From: Zygnema cylindricum
Taxonomy: Eukaryota; Streptophyta; Zygnematophyceae; Zygnematales; Zygnemataceae
Direction: 5' to 3'
DNA: 37,927 nucleotides
Assembly (NCBI GenBank): GCA_037447655.1
Contig: JBBHKE010002157.1
Location: 1 to 37,927 of the forward strand
Shown here: positions 1-10,367 of the stretch, one piece after another
Layout of the letters: the number at the start of each line of letters is the position of its first letter
Position numbering within the stretch: position 1 is the stretch's first letter
Program-made: the position numbers and the translations under genes
Notes under the pieces: model-generated
Told to the model about the DNA's origin: nothing
The model's database searches: none
What the model saw: the letters and a program-made list of their open reading frames with translations, nothing else

Positions 1-244
1 AAATACTGGTGTCCCCATCATTTGCCTCCTCTGCTGAGGCAGCCGTTGGTGTAGGAAACCTTACTCCTCCAAATCTTGGTGGAGTTCCCGAAGGTGGACG
101 TTTCACTTGTCCACTGACGATACCCCAGTATCGTTTTTCTCAGAAAGCTCCTTTCATCACGGCTTCCCAATAGATGAACCCAGATCCATTCAAGGTGGGC
201 ACCCTAAAGGGTGGGCCCATAACCTGCAATTCTGTATCCTCCAT
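1..244 (-). pseudogene. copia gag, 5' part (cut by window edge)
   Basis: Amino-terminal part of a Ty1/copia gag (capsid-like) protein of an element that continues beyond the left edge. The frame opens at an ATG inside the LTR (244-242), runs through the primer-binding site (residues QVMGPP) and gives the family motif RVPTLNGSGFIYWE, then EKRYWGIVSGQVKRPP. The same motifs occur in the other gag copies here. One in-frame TGA follows KGAF, so this copy is not translatable as it stands. Assignment rests on similarity to the fuller gag copies at 29364 and 27558. Confidence 0.8.
210..224 (-). other. Primer-binding site, half-tRNA-iMet type
   Basis: On the minus strand this reads GGTTATGGGCCCACC, directly after the LTR end (TGCA). 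It is the complement of the anticodon stem-loop of an initiator Met tRNA (GGTGGGCCCATAACC), not of a tRNA 3' end. Identical sites are at 29384-29398 and 37115-37129. Confidence 0.85.
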
Positions 245-340
245 TAGACTACAGAATACAGAAAGCCTTTAGATAGTTATTAACTAACCCACTTTCAATA
301 AAAACCAGTGCTACCAAAGCAGACAAGCAGACAATCTCAG

Positions 341-374
341 TGCACCCTTGTGCAGCGTGGACTCCCTTGAGTCC
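341..374 (-). promoter_or_regulatory. Paired hairpins in LTR leader
   Basis: On the minus strand: GGACTC-AAGG-GAGTCC, four nucleotides, then TGCAC-AAGG-GTGCA. The equivalent second stem in other LTRs is CTACAC/GTGTAG, CTTCAC/GTGAAG or CCTCAC/GTGAGG, so the bases change while pairing is kept. It lies about 65 nt downstream of the TATA-like box, which would place it in the 5' leader of the element RNA. Confidence 0.65.
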
Positions 375-990
375 GTAGAAAAAGAAATCTCTAAAAACAC
401 CCAACCAGGCGATAAGTTATAGGGTGGCAAAGATGCCAATTTATACAAACTCTCAAAGAGAGAGAGGACTATCTTCCTGATTTTTCCTAAGTCCTAGTTT
501 TTACTAGTTCCTCTCACAGCCCCTATCTACTTCATGTAGAAACCAATCAGAACACTGTACAGTACCAGAAAGTACTACTACCAATGTATTTTATGTACGA
601 CCTCTGTACGACAAGGCCATTCGGCGGACGCGTGTCCATTTTCCACTCGTCCGTACATTCCTTGGAATTCATGCGACCAAATGTCGTCTCTCCACGTGGC
701 GCCAGGTCATGCCACGTCACTTAATGCCAAAGTGACCATTCCGAGATTTCGGCGATGATGTGCGCCGTCAGATTTGATGCGAAATGTAATCTCAGCCGTA
801 ATAAATACTTGCGCGATATTTGATTCGATGAAAAAACAAAATGCGCGATATGCGTTTCAATTAGTATAGTACTTCGTACTTTATCAAACTGTATCTATCC
901 ATGCCGTAAAGATTTTCAGTTAATTGATTTCTATATAGTACAATAGTTTAAATACTAATCAAACCTTATATATCCTAACGGACTTCTACG

Positions 991-1056
991 ACAGACTGGT
1001 TAGAGCTAACGGCTAGGCCGCGCTCTGCCGGTCGGGGGTTCGAGTCATGCCGGACT
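991..1056 (+). other. tRNA-like module antisense to the LTR
   Basis: Contains ACTGGTTAGAGCTAACGG, like a tRNA D-arm/A-box, and about 35 nt later GGTTCGAGTC, a near-perfect B-box/T-loop. The anticodon arm does not fold, so it is not a functional tRNA. The same module in the same antisense orientation is in the other LTRs that retain this segment. Confidence 0.6.
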
Positions 1057-1269
1057 CAACCTTTTGTTAAGAGTGACTTAAGTCACTCTCTAGTCCTTCC
1101 TATGGAGCTGAGGTAGCCATGGCTCCATCGCTCTCTCTCTCCTTCAGTGACTACAACAAGTATGGGGGCGAGAGAGAACAGATGGAGGCAGGCTGCCTAC
1201 ATTTTCTTTGTCTGTTTTCCGCTAATTAATTTAGACCTAGAAAATACAATAAAACTACTTATTTCAACA

Positions 1270-1705
1270 CTCCTCAAGTTGTTTTTCTTCACTATCCGGG
1301 GTTTGTTTGTCCTCGGTGGTGGGATCATCCTCGTTTTTCCACACCACGATGTCGGTGGGTTCCAAAATTTCGGGTTCGGGTTTGTTTTCCGTGGGTTCTT
1401 CACCATCCTCGATGCTCTCGTCGCTATGCGAAGACGAGGGGACTTATAATTCGTCATTGTCATCTTTCAATTTAGGCTTACCCTTTGCTATCTCCTTTTT
1501 CCTACCTATCTTTCTTCGTGCGTCAATCCCCCCACCTTTCTCGACGGTCGCCTCTCCCCCCACTCCTTCCTCCTCCACGGTCTCACAAAACCCTATTAAT
1601 TTTTTTTTTTTATCTTTCTTTTTGGACCTAATATCCCCCTAACTTCACTCGACCAACCCTCTTCAAACGTTGCCTCCTTTCCCTTTCTTACCTCTCCCAA
1701 CTCTG
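1270..1705 (-). pseudogene. Acidic reading-frame remnant (downstream piece)
   Basis: Minus-strand translation gives Glu/Lys-rich segments in shifting frames: ELGEVRKGKEATFEEGWSSE, then after a 12-A run FCETVEEEGVGGEATVEKGG, then EPTENKPEPEILEPTDIVVW and a stop just inside LTR A. No domain is recognised. It resembles the compositionally biased frame at 2926-3933 and probably belonged to it before LTR insertions. The VVWKN stretch also recalls the acidic linker between integrase and RT of the copia elements here (VVWRN), so a decayed pol origin is an alternative. Confidence 0.35.
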
Positions 1706-2892
1706 TGTTGATATTTGAGTGTTTTCTAGGGCTTTATTAGGATAGAAAAAGCGCAGAGGCAGTCTGCCTCTGACTCCCTTCTCCAAGCCCCCACACTTGT
1801 TATAGTCACTGAAGGTAGGAAAGGGAGCTAGAGCCATGGCTGCCTAAGCTCTCTAAAGAGACAAAAGAAGATAAATGGTAGATTTACTAAAATGGAAATT
1901 GACGGATCTAGGAATTGATCCAGGGTCCTACCCTCCGCCAAGATTCCGATAGATGGTAGCTTTGTCCATTAAGCATAAGACTAGTGCTAGTACGCATGGG
2001 GTTTGATATGTATTTAAATAGTTAGAAGTACACTAGTTCATTTTATGGGAAATATAAACGTAGTACATAGTTACAGTTATAGATAGTACAGAGTACGATT
2101 TTATGTATTGTACGAAACAGATATCGCGCATTTGTTTCGAACGCGAAACAAATACCGCGCGGTTATTTTCAACGACCGAAAATATAGTCGGATTTGATTG
2201 GACGGCCACGATAGGCGCCGCGATCGCGAGATATGTACTTTTGGCGTTTTACGGCCATCGCCACGTCTAGTGACACGTGGCACGTCAACAATGGATTGCG
2301 GCAACTCCGGAGATTACGGGAACAAATAGGGAAATGACATGTATTGACATTTCGGCCATATCGTACGATGATCGTACAGAAAGTACATCGGCACCTGTAC
2401 TTTACTGTACAGTATAGTAAAGTGATTAATGACGTACGTCAGTAGATAGGGTCTTAGAGAGATAATAAGACTTAGAATTTTTTGGGTAGGTAGTCGCCTC
2501 TCCCAGAGAGCATCTTGTATAAAAGGTAAACTTTGGCCAGCCATAACTAAAAATTTACTTGACGATTTTCAGTGATTCTTTTTGCTGCGGACTCAGGGGA
2601 GTCGAAGCTACACAGGGGTGTAGTCGGTCAGAGTTTTTGTGTGCCAGGGTGGCTGCATTTCTAAGGGAAAGTCAAAGTGGGTGAATGTGTCCAAAACTCA
2701 TATTCTAACTTTGCATTATGTGGTGGAACTGAGCACACAAAAAGTCTTATTTCACAGGGGTGAAACTATAATAGGTCTCTGATTGTCAAGGGGTCAATCA
2801 TTTGGGTTTATATCAACTTGGAGTCGGCACTATCTAGATAAGCTTCTTTTGGATCTGCAATTTCTGTGGGCAATAGAGCACACAGAGTTTCA
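1706..2892 (+). repeat. Lone plus-strand copia LTR (B)
   Basis: 1187-bp LTR from TGTTGATATTTG to AGAGTTTCA, related to the LTRs at 26427-27577 and 35844-37024. It contains an antisense tRNA-like module (1908-1981), a G-box (2274-2279), the GTAC palindrome (2374-2410), a TATA box TATAAAAG (2518-2525) and paired hairpins (2590-2603, 2608-2623). No PBS or gag follows and no PPT precedes it, so it is a solo LTR by content. The flanks CTCTG and CCTCG are not a matching target duplication, so the origin by simple LTR-LTR recombination is not proven. Confidence 0.75.
2590..2623 (+). promoter_or_regulatory. Paired hairpins in LTR B
   Basis: GACTC-AGGG-GAGTC followed four bases later by CTACAC-AGGG-GTGTAG, both perfect. 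Located about 65 nt after the TATA box at 2518-2525. Confidence 0.65.
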
Positions 2893-2925
2893 CCTCGCAC
2901 TCGCCTACGCCATCATACATCATCT

Positions 2926-3933
2926 TCACCCTCTACCTCTCCCTTGCACCTCTACTTCTCCTTCTTTTTCTCCCTCTCCATCGCCCTCGCTCTCTCCCTC
3001 TCCCTCTTCTTCAAAATTCTCTCTCTCGCACTCTCTCGCCTTCGCCCTTGCCCTGTCCCTTTCCCTCACCCTCTCCCTCTCCCTCGCCCTCACCCTCGCC
3101 CCCACCCCTCCCGTCTTTCCACCCTCCTCCTCTAATGGATTTTTTTCTCCCATACTCATCTCTCTTTCTACCGCCTCCCCCTTCCTCACATCTACCGATT
3201 CACCCCTTTCCTCCCTTCCCTCCTCCGGTAAAATCCCCTCCTTTGCTACCTCATCCAAATTTGTCTCTTCTCTTCCTCCCCCAACCGCTGTCAATCCTTC
3301 CACCTCTACCTCTTCCCGCACCTTTCTTTCATGCTCCCTCCCCTGCGCCGACTCCCTTCCCTCCTCCGGTAAAATCCCCTCCTTTGCTACCTCATCCAAA
3401 TTTGTCTCTTCCCCTCCTCCCCCAACCGGTGTCAATCCTTTCACCTCTACCTCTTCTCGTACCTCCCTTTCATGCTCCCTCCCCTCCGCCGGCTCCCTTC
3501 CCTCTTCCGGTAAAATCCCCTCCTTTGCTACCTCATCCAAATTTGTCTCTTCCTTTCCTCCCCCAACCGATGTCAATCCTTCCACCTCTACCTTTTCTCT
3601 CACCTCCCTTTCATACTCCCTCCCCTCCGGCGGCACCCAATGGATTTGTAGCGAAGTGGCCGCCTCTCTTTCTCTCGCTAATTCCTTTGCTGTACCCCTT
3701 ACTCCTATCACGGTTTCCGGGACATCTCTTTCCCTCTCTACCCCCCTCGGTGTTTGCCTTTCCCTTGTGGGGTTTTTTCTCCCCACTCCATCCCTTCGTA
3801 CCTCTTCCCTTTGTACTATCGGCCGACGCCGTAGATTACGTCGAGGTAGTGGAGGGTAGCGACGACGATACGGCAAGACATTTCGCTGTCGCCTATACGA
3901 TTGGCTGCTGCCCTCCATATAAATTAGCCACAC
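2926..3933 (-). CDS. Glu/Arg-rich ORF with three 47-aa repeats
   Basis: An open frame of 335 codons on the minus strand, not recognised as any family. After a basic N-terminal section (about residues 1-100) come three tandem 47-residue units (about residues 102-242) containing EETNLDEVAKEGILPEEGRE with small changes, then a low-complexity tail of alternating Arg and Glu. The base composition is extreme (plus strand almost all C and T), which by itself favours long open frames, so this may be non-coding repeat. In its favour, the 141-bp repeat is a multiple of three and changes between units are mild. The start (Met at 3933) is simply the first ATG. LTR B lies directly downstream. Confidence 0.3.
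   Translation of the reverse strand: MWLIYMEGSSQSYRRQRNVLPYRRRYPPLPRRNLRRRPIVQREEVRRDGVGRKNPTRERQTPRGVERERDVPETVIGVRGTAKELAREREAATSLQIHWVPPEGREYEREVREKVEVEGLTSVGGGKEETNLDEVAKEGILPEEGREPAEGREHEREVREEVEVKGLTPVGGGGEETNLDEVAKEGILPEEGRESAQGREHERKVREEVEVEGLTAVGGGREETNLDEVAKEGILPEEGREERGESVDVRKGEAVEREMSMGEKNPLEEEGGKTGGVGARVRARERERVRERDRARAKARECERENFEEEGEGESEGDGEGEKEGEVEVQGRGRG
3221..3643. repeat. 141-bp tandem repeat, three copies
   Basis: Copies begin at about 3221, 3362 and 3503, each starting TCCTCCGGTAAAATCCCC (TCTTCC in the third). Period 141 bp, equal to 47 codons in the minus-strand ORF. Copies differ by scattered substitutions. Confidence 0.85.
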
Positions 3934-4217
3934 GTGACAAAAAAATGAAAAAAAAGAGTTGACTACACAAAAGGATGAGAGAATACAGGAGTTTGTCTTA
4001 AAAATGACAGGTCATACGTAAAAATAACGCATGAGGTTTTAATGCATTATATGCGTTCAAAATATACTTACATATTGTATTGTTCGCAACGGCACGAAGT
4101 CGTCGCTAATCCAATCAATTTGATCATTCCAACAGTGTGACGACGAAACGAAATTAGGAGATGTCGCGGTTCACTGCTTAGAAGATTCCAATAGTGGCAA
4201 CAACGTGCAAAATACAG
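3934..4217. other. No gene seen
   Basis: AT-rich sequence after the 5' end of the Glu/Arg-rich frame. It contains a poor, diverged second copy (about 4090-4210) of a motif at 4260-4360, around CCAACAGTGTGACGAC versus the related stretch in the neighbouring ORF. No promoter or RNA gene can be supported. Confidence 0.3.
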
Positions 4218-4523
4218 TTACAGACTGTGTGGTCCGCGACAAAGGAAAGTTGTCGTGTCTCTCATTTTTTTGGATAATCCAATAGTTCGACGATGCAAGT
4301 GAATCAAAAAATCACGCGGTTGAATGATTCCACGATTCCAACAATGGGACAAAGACAAAGCCTCGTCGACAATACGAAGGTTCATACTTATTGTTCTAAC
4401 TAAAGACAAAAAAATAAAATATGCTCGGTATTGTAGTTTGTCACTTTTATCGTTGTCGCGACGACGAATTGTCGTAGCCAGTTCGATATCTTCATCCACG
4501 CGTTGGCGCTTCGATGTGGCCGC
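4218..4523 (-). CDS. Hypothetical coding exon, unknown
   Basis: Minus-strand frame beginning AATSKRQRVDEDIELATT and ending at a stop at 4218. I do not recognise the family. Immediately upstream (minus strand) is a good splice acceptor: a TACTAAT branch-point-like sequence (4541-4535) and TTAGCAG (4530-4524). A donor-like GTAAGC lies at 4784-4779, which would give a 261-nt intron. The frame is short and could be a remnant of a transposon or host gene. Confidence 0.25.
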   Translation of the reverse strand, partial: AATSKRQRVDEDIELATTIRRRDNDKSDKLQYRAYFIFLSLVRTISMNLRIVDEALSLSHCWNRGIIQPRDFLIHLHRRTIGLSKKMRDTTTFLCRGPHSL

Positions 4524-4972
4524 CTGCTAACAATATTAGTATGTTACAACCACAAGCGATGACACGTTGTCGTCGGTGTTCCACGACGGTGCACGAGGAT
4601 CCAACTTAACAACATTAAGAAAATGTGGTGGGGGCGTGGAAAAAAGAAATATAAATTCTAATGAACACATTAAGGTAAAGATAAACAAAATGCCACATTA
4701 TAAGCGAATGCTACATTGCAACACACAATGTAAGCAGTCGTAAAAAGTTATATAAGGTAAGAATAAAAAGGTAATATTGCTTACTTGTATTATATTAGCT
4801 TGTAAAGTGTCCCGGAAACTTATTGATGGTCCTCAGTATAAGGCACTCCTTTCCGTTTGTATTACAATCCGCATCATCTAATTGATTACACGAACGCGTG
4901 CACCCTTTGTTGACACGTGTTGGAGCTTGCGTCTCACCACCGTGCTGATACCGTGGTCCACACGCAGTGAGT
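4524..4972 (-). other. Possible intron and upstream flank of copia C
   Basis: 4524-4784 fits a GT-AG intron on the minus strand. 4785-4972 is flanking DNA left of copia element C. Before that insertion it would have been continuous with 12485 onward, and two short minus-strand frames stay open across the junction, one with the proline-rich stretch NGSPPNSPPDSPPDS. No known protein is recognised. Confidence 0.2.
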
Positions 4973-6018
4973 TGCAACTTTGAGACCTCCATAGGACCTC
5001 AGTAGGCAGCTCACAGGAAGCCTCTACGATAACCCTCACCCCTTTGTCTTTCGGCACAAATAACTGCAACCCTGGAAATAATAACTCTCACCACCTTCAC
5101 CACGTGAAGGGAAGACTCCCCTCAGTTGATAGCAAAAAGAATCTCTAAATTTGCTCCCTTGAGCAGTAAGTTATAGAGGGTCAAAGTTGACCTTTTGTAC
5201 AGAAGCTCTCTAGGAGAGAGGGTCCTATCTACCAAATTTTTCTAAGTCCTATCTCTCTCTAAAACTCTATCTACTGACGTACAGCACCAATCATATTACT
5301 GTACCGTACAAAAAGGTATAGTTTCCGGTATACTTTATGTACGAACATTGTACGACATGACCAAAATGTCGACACGTGTCTTTTCTTGATTCGTTTCCGT
5401 AATCCCTGGAGATGCCGAAATCCAATTTCGTGGTGCCACGTGTCATTCGATGTGGCGGCGGCCATAAACAGCTGAAATCTTCTTCCGCGATCTCGACATT
5501 CTTTTTGGCCGTCCGATTGAATGCCGATTTTAATCATAGCCGTCATAAATATTTGCGATGTATTTGTTTCGCTATCGAAACAAATGCGCGGTACTTATTT
5601 ATTCTTCGTACTCGTAATCCGTATTTTTCCTTACTGACTCTATGTATCCCGTATATAGTTGTCGTTAAATGAATTAGCCCATATGTTAACGTTTATATAC
5701 TTATTAAACTCTATATCGTCTACCACTTATCCTAGACTAAATGGATGAGGCTACCGGCTACCGGCGGCATTACCAATTCGTAGGTACCAGGATCAAATCC
5801 TCTAGGCGACAGCTACCATTTTAGTAAATCAACTACTTTACAACCCCGTAAATCTGTGGATAGCATAGGCAGCCATGGCACTAGCTTCCTCTCCAACTTC
5901 TAGTGACAACAACAAGTGTGAGAGTTGGAGAGAGAAGTTCGAGACAGACTGCCTCGGCTTCTTTTTCTGCGTTTTATTTTAGACCTAGAAAATACTAAAA
6001 GAACCATCAATTTCTACA
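4973..6018 (-). repeat. 3' LTR of copia C
   Basis: 1046 bp, from TGTAGAAATTGATGG (6018) to AAGTTGCA (4973). Contains the GTAC palindrome (5306-5342), a G-box (5437-5442), the hairpin CTTCAC/GTGAAG (5095-5109) and an antisense tRNA-like module (5731-5810). Short open frames inside it recur in the 5' LTR and are not genes. Confidence 0.9.
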
Positions 6019-6031
6019 CTCCCCTTATTTT
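6019..6031 (-). other. Polypurine tract of copia C
   Basis: Minus strand AAAATAAGGGGAG abutting the 3' LTR. The same sequence precedes the 3' LTRs at 33766 and 35844. It would prime plus-strand DNA synthesis. Confidence 0.8.
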
Positions 6032-6635
6032 CTAGTCACTCTTTAATTTCAAACCACACTTCTCCCTGTAGAAAATTAACGGAGGGGAAGGCACAAGTTT
6101 GGTCATCATATCTGCTATCATCTCGCTATCTGGTCCGTACTCTAAACTGACTATTTTGTTTTCTACTTTCTCTCTAACAAAGTTGAGTCTAATGTCCATG
6201 TGTTTGGCTTTAAAATGATGTTACGGATTGGCAGAAATAGCGATCGCTGCCTGATTAACACAAAAAAAATTCTGACTACCACTCTTAAAGTGACCAAGCT
6301 CACCAAGCAAAGACTTGACCCACATCAATTCTTTTACAGCAAAGCAAGAGGCCATATACTCATCCTCCATGGTGGTATAAGCAATAACCTTTTGATGTTT
6401 GCTACTCTAACAACAAGCCCCATCACCCACATATAATACATATCATGAAGTACATCTCCTCATCGGAGCATCACCATAACTGGCATCACTCCAAGTAGTG
6501 ATGTCAGTATTCTCCCCACCCAAATGCAACCAAAGATCCCTAGTTCCTATAAAATATCTAAAGACTCTCTTAGCTGCCTTCCAATCCTTCTTAGTGGTAG
6601 CATTTAAACTTTACTCAACACTCCTACAGCTGCAG
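6032..6635 (-). pseudogene. copia C RNase H domain, broken
   Basis: C-terminal part of pol that degrades the RNA template. Readable motifs on the minus strand: KKDWKAAKRVFRYFIGTRDL, TDITTWSDASYGDAPMRRC, MEDEYMASCFAVKELMWVK, NQAAIAISANP and MDIRLNFVREKVENKIVSLE. The third catalytic position is altered (CVNQAA where related copies have CDNQAA). In-frame stops replace a Gly (TSGY), a Trp (CCWS) and a Lys codon. Two single-base losses near 6600-6635 disconnect it from the RT. Confidence 0.85.
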
Positions 6636-7070
6636 CTAAATCGGTCGGGTACAATTCATAAAATAGATTAGGCTTCCCACTACTTGCCTGTAGAGAATAG
6701 TCTGCATGAACTTCTGTTTTTCAGGGCTTAACTCCTCATCTAAGACCATGACTCCTTCTTCCTCACTCCCCTCACTTCCCTTCTTTAACTCCATTGGAGT
6801 TGTACAACTATTAGCTTTATCCATCTGAAATTTTTCCAGCATGTTCCATATTGCTTCCTTTTGAGTCAATCTTATAATCTTTCTTTCTCGGTCTCTTTCT
6901 ACTTGAATTCCCAAAATATATTTTGCTTCCCCCATATCCTTCATTTCAAATCTCCCTTTAAGATCGATTTTCAGTTTATTAATTTTTTCCATTGATTTAC
7001 TTAAAACAAGCAAATCATCAACATAAATTGCAATAAATATAACACCTTCCTCATCTTCAAAAACATAGAT
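6636..7070 (-). pseudogene. copia C RT, palm/thumb part
   Basis: Reverse transcriptase segment in the same frame as 7071-8102, from the Tyr-Val-Asp-Asp active site (IYVDDLLVLSKS) through MKDMGEAKYILGIQVE to VVGSLIYFMNCTRP. The YVDD motif is intact. A one-base loss after CTRP ends the frame at 6636. Confidence 0.88.
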
Positions 7071-8102
7071 TCAATGATCTGAGCTGATCCGGATATATCC
7101 CAGACCGGTAAGAAACTCATCAAGCTTCTTATTCCATTGTCGAAGGGCCTGTTTCAAACCATAAAGAGATTTAATCAGCTGGCATACCTTACTCTCCTCT
7201 CCTTCCTCCACAAATCCTTCGGGTTGTCGCATGAATATCTCCTCTTCCAATTCTCCATGCAAAAAGGTTGTCTTGATTTTCATCTGGTGCACCTCTCTGT
7301 CTTCCGCTGTTGCCAGAGTGAGAAGTATGCGGACGAAGGGAAATCTGACGAATGGGGCAAAGGTTTCCTGGTAGTCGATTCCTTCTTTCTGTGTAAATCC
7401 TTTTGCCACTAATCGGGCTTTGTAACGCTCAATGGTGTTATCCAGGTTCAGTTTTAATTTGAAAACCCACTTACAACCGATAGGTTTTCTATTAGGTGGA
7501 CAGTCCACCAGCTCCCAAGTATCGCCTGCCATAATTGAGGCCACCTCCTCATTGATGGCTTTCTTCCACCGGTTCCTTTCTGGACAAGTCGTCGCCTCTC
7601 CATAAGTTTGAGGTTCATTTTGATGAGATAGTTTTGTTACCTTGTTATTAACCTGTTTTTCTTGCAATCTTTTGCTACTTCTCCATCCCCATTCAAAATC
7701 TGTGGTCCGAATAGATGGTTCTCGTGGGCTCTTTTTAACAATCTTGGCTTCTCCCTTATCTCTTGATTCCGAATGTATTTCCACCACGTCTTCCGCTTCA
7801 GGTAGAGTTGTCACTGGAGTTTCCGCAGCCGAGTCCGTTTCGGTCTGATTTGTACCTGCAAGAATGTCATCTTCTCTAAAACTTGGATAGTTAGGAAGCT
7901 CAAAGTCATCGGAATTTTCTGACTCAAATCTGATTTTTACTGACTTTGTATACTTTAAGGGATCCACATACTTTCCTTCATCCATAACAACTAGATGCTT
8001 TACTAAGATTATATCTTCCCTTTTTAGATCGTAAGTACTATATCTTTTAACATCCTTATCATATCCTAATAAGTATCCCGGTTTTCCTTTAAGATTTAGC
8101 TT
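7071..8102 (-). pseudogene. copia C acidic linker and RT N-terminal part
   Basis: Continues the pol frame after a stop at 8105-8103. It holds the acidic linker after integrase (MDEGKYVDPLKYTKS onward) and RT fingers: WELVDCPPNRKPIGCKWVFK, RYKARLVAKGFTQKEGIDY, GLKQALRQWNKKLDEFLTGL. The first catalytic Asp is lost: VHQMKIKTTFLHG here against VHQIDIKTAFLHG in the younger copy. A TGA at 7073-7071 replaces a Ser codon. Confidence 0.88.
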
Positions 8103-9236
8103 CTAATTAGACCGATCTGTATCTAGACTGAATACTTGACTGCCGAAAACCTTTAAGTGAGATATGTCTGGTTTTCGATCGGTCCATCTCTCATATGGTG
8201 ATTGATCTTTTATAGCTGAGGTAAGAACTCTATTTTTGAGGTAATCAGCACAGTTCATTGTTTCTGCCCAAAACCTTTTTCCTATCTTCTTATCTGACAA
8301 CATACTTCTAGCACTATCACTTAGAGTTCTATTCAACCTTTCAGCTACCCCATTCTGTTCCGGGTTTTCTAGAACTGTCTTTTGGTGTTGGACCCCATCT
8401 TCCCTCAAAAAATCCTCAAACTGGTTAGAAGTATACTCTCCACCATTGTCACTCCTTATTCTCTTGATTGGAGTTTCATGGAGTTTTTCGCTCCATGCTT
8501 TATATTGTCTAAAACAATCCTGAGCTTCTGACTTGTTTTTCAAAAAATACACCCTGGAATACCGAGACCAATCTTCAGTGATAGTAATCATAAATCTCTT
8601 CCCCCTCGGTGATGGCACTTTGGCCGGTCCCCAAATATCTGTGTGTACTAAATCTAGAATTTTTTCTCCCTTATAGGTGGTTGTTTTGGGAAAGGGTAAT
8701 CTGTGTGCTTTACCTTTAGCACATCCACTACAATCACTTAGATTCTCACTCTCACTGAACTGAATCCCTTCCACTACTCCCATCTTTTTCATCTCTCTTA
8801 GCTTATCTAGATTCACATGCCCAAGCCTTTTATGCCACATCATAATATCATGAACACCAGCATAATAAAGTTTCTTCTTTTCATTGCTTAAAATCAGCCT
8901 AAACATCCCTTGGCTACCTTTTTCAGCGGTGAAATAAACTTCCTCCTCAAAACTAGCAGTAAAGACTCCTTTCCTAGTGCTAGTATCAAAACCCTTATCA
9001 TCTAATACACACTTAGAGATGAGGTTATTGTTAAGCTCCGTAATAAACAATACATCAGAGAATGAAACTATGGATGTCTTTCCTTCTACTAACACTTTCA
9101 GATCTACCGATCCTACAAGAGTAGTAGTGACTATCCTCCCATCCCCGTACTCTATCTCTACGGCAGGAATCTTTCTTATCTTAGTGAACACGTGTTTATC
9201 CTTACACATGTGCATGGAGGCACTTGAATCTACAAT
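8103..9236 (-). pseudogene. copia C protease end and integrase
   Basis: Begins IVDSSASMHMC (protease active-site DSGAS with Gly changed to Ser), then the integrase zinc-binding HHCC region (MWHKRLGHVNL, CSGCAKGKAHRLPF) and the catalytic core: LDLVHTDIWGP (Asp), IRSDNGGEYTS (Asp) and NPEQNGVAERLNRTL (Glu). The DDE triad is intact. It is bounded by TAG codons at 9239-9237 and 8105-8103; at both, related copies have Trp. Confidence 0.9.
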
Positions 9237-10352
9237 CTAGCTTGTTTCACCTGTCAATCCACCGAAAGCACATTTATGCTTTCTTGGAATTTCTACCTCG
9301 TTTGTTGCTTCCAACTCCTCATCCAATAGAAGCTCGTTGTCTTCATCTTCGGATTCCACCTCATGTACTTGTGTCACAAGGGCCTTTTTCTTTCCTCTCG
9401 GGGTTCCACCAGTGTGCCTCTCCTTTAACCGAAGCTCGGTTAGCTTAGTGCACTTCGCCATATAGTGCCCTAGTTTCTTACAGAAATGACATAAACCCTT
9501 GGGAGCCCTTGGTTTGAACTTGTCAGTCTGATTTTTCTGCTCCTCCCCTCCGTAATTTCCGACCGCTCTCCGGGAATCCTTGTTCCTCCAATCGGTCCCA
9601 GCTGCCAAGGCTTGCCCACTCTTTCCTCCCCTTCGGATCTCAATTGTATTCTCCCGAACAAGAATCATTCCTACCATTGAGTTCCCTATCCACCTTGAGT
9701 TCGGCAAGTTCTGCACACGGTTGACTATGTTCACGAACTCATCGGGTAACTTCATCAGTTGACAGTTGACCTTTTCTTTTTCACTAAAATCTTTTCCAAC
9801 ACTCTCTAGCTCTATGAAAAGTGTAGCAAGCTCATTGCAAAAATCCAACATCTTCCCCCCTTTGTATACATACTTTTTAATTTTTTGATCAGCCAACTGT
9901 TGTTATTCAATCGTACCACTTCGTTACATCTCTATGAGAGCCATCCAAAGATCAGATGCCCTTTCTACCTACAAATGAGGACATGCAAGTCCTTGAGTAA
10001 GATGGCGGAGGATGAAGTGCTTTGCCGCCATATTGTTGAAGTCAGAAGTATCAGTATCGTTCTCCTCGTTCCTCGGAATAGGTGACATGAATGTTGAACC
10101 AATTGATATTGGTGTGGTCGTCTCCTTCTCTTTTCTTTTGTCCACCACCTCTCATTCCTTTGTCTCCTTCGTTGAAGATGGATCTGCATCTCTAATGTAT
10201 CTGCCTCTACTAAACCCTAGAGGTATCCCAAGACAGGATAGACGCCTCACCCGTCCACTCAATATTCCCCAAACTATTTCTCACATAGAGCTCATGTCAT
10301 CATACTTTCCCTGTATTTGAAGCCATCTCCATTGAATATGGGCACCCTAGAT
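9237..10352 (-). pseudogene. copia C gag, broken
   Basis: Nucleocapsid/capsid precursor. The downstream two thirds are open (Met at 9896): YVYKGGKMLDFCNELATLF (UBN2-type gag core), KGLCHFCKKLGHYMAKC (CX2CX4HX4C zinc knuckle) and EIPRKHKCAFGGL. The upstream third (9897-10352) keeps IFNGDGF, DFNNMAAKHFILRHLTQG but has several stops and frameshifts. It is in frame with protease across the TAG at 9239-9237, so gag and pol were one reading frame. Confidence 0.88.
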
Positions 10353-10367
10353 GGTGGGCTCATAACC
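10353..10367 (-). other. PBS of copia C
   Basis: GGTTATGAGCCCACC on the minus strand, one mismatch to the half-tRNA-iMet site of the other copies, directly after the LTR end (GAGTTGCA). Confidence 0.85.

Larger units (their letters stand above)
225..1269 (-). repeat. 5' LTR of copia element A
   Basis: 1045-bp LTR on the minus strand, from TGTTGAAATAAG (at 1269) to AGAATTGCA (at 225), directly followed by the PBS and gag. It holds a TATA-like box (TATAAAT, 445-439), paired hairpins (341-374), a GTAC-bounded imperfect palindrome (about 562-598), a G-box CACGTG (693-698) and an antisense tRNA-like module (991-1056). The other end of the element is outside the window, so no target duplication can be tested. 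Confidence 0.85.

Noticed and set aside
991-1056. Functional tRNA gene
   Set aside because: A and B boxes are present, but acceptor and anticodon stems do not pair and the module sits inside an LTR in many copies.
1701-2897. Target-site duplication around solo LTR B
   Set aside because: The flanks CTCTG and CCTCG agree at only two of five positions.
2783-3859. 358-codon Ser/Pro/Leu-rich plus-strand ORF
   Set aside because: It is the antisense of the CT-rich repeat region and starts inside LTR B. Composition alone keeps it open.
5412-5672. 86-codon plus-strand ORF, nearly repeated at 10811-11071
   Set aside because: Both lie at the same place in the two LTRs of element C, antisense to it. 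The similarity is due to LTR duplication; other LTR subfamilies do not keep the frame.
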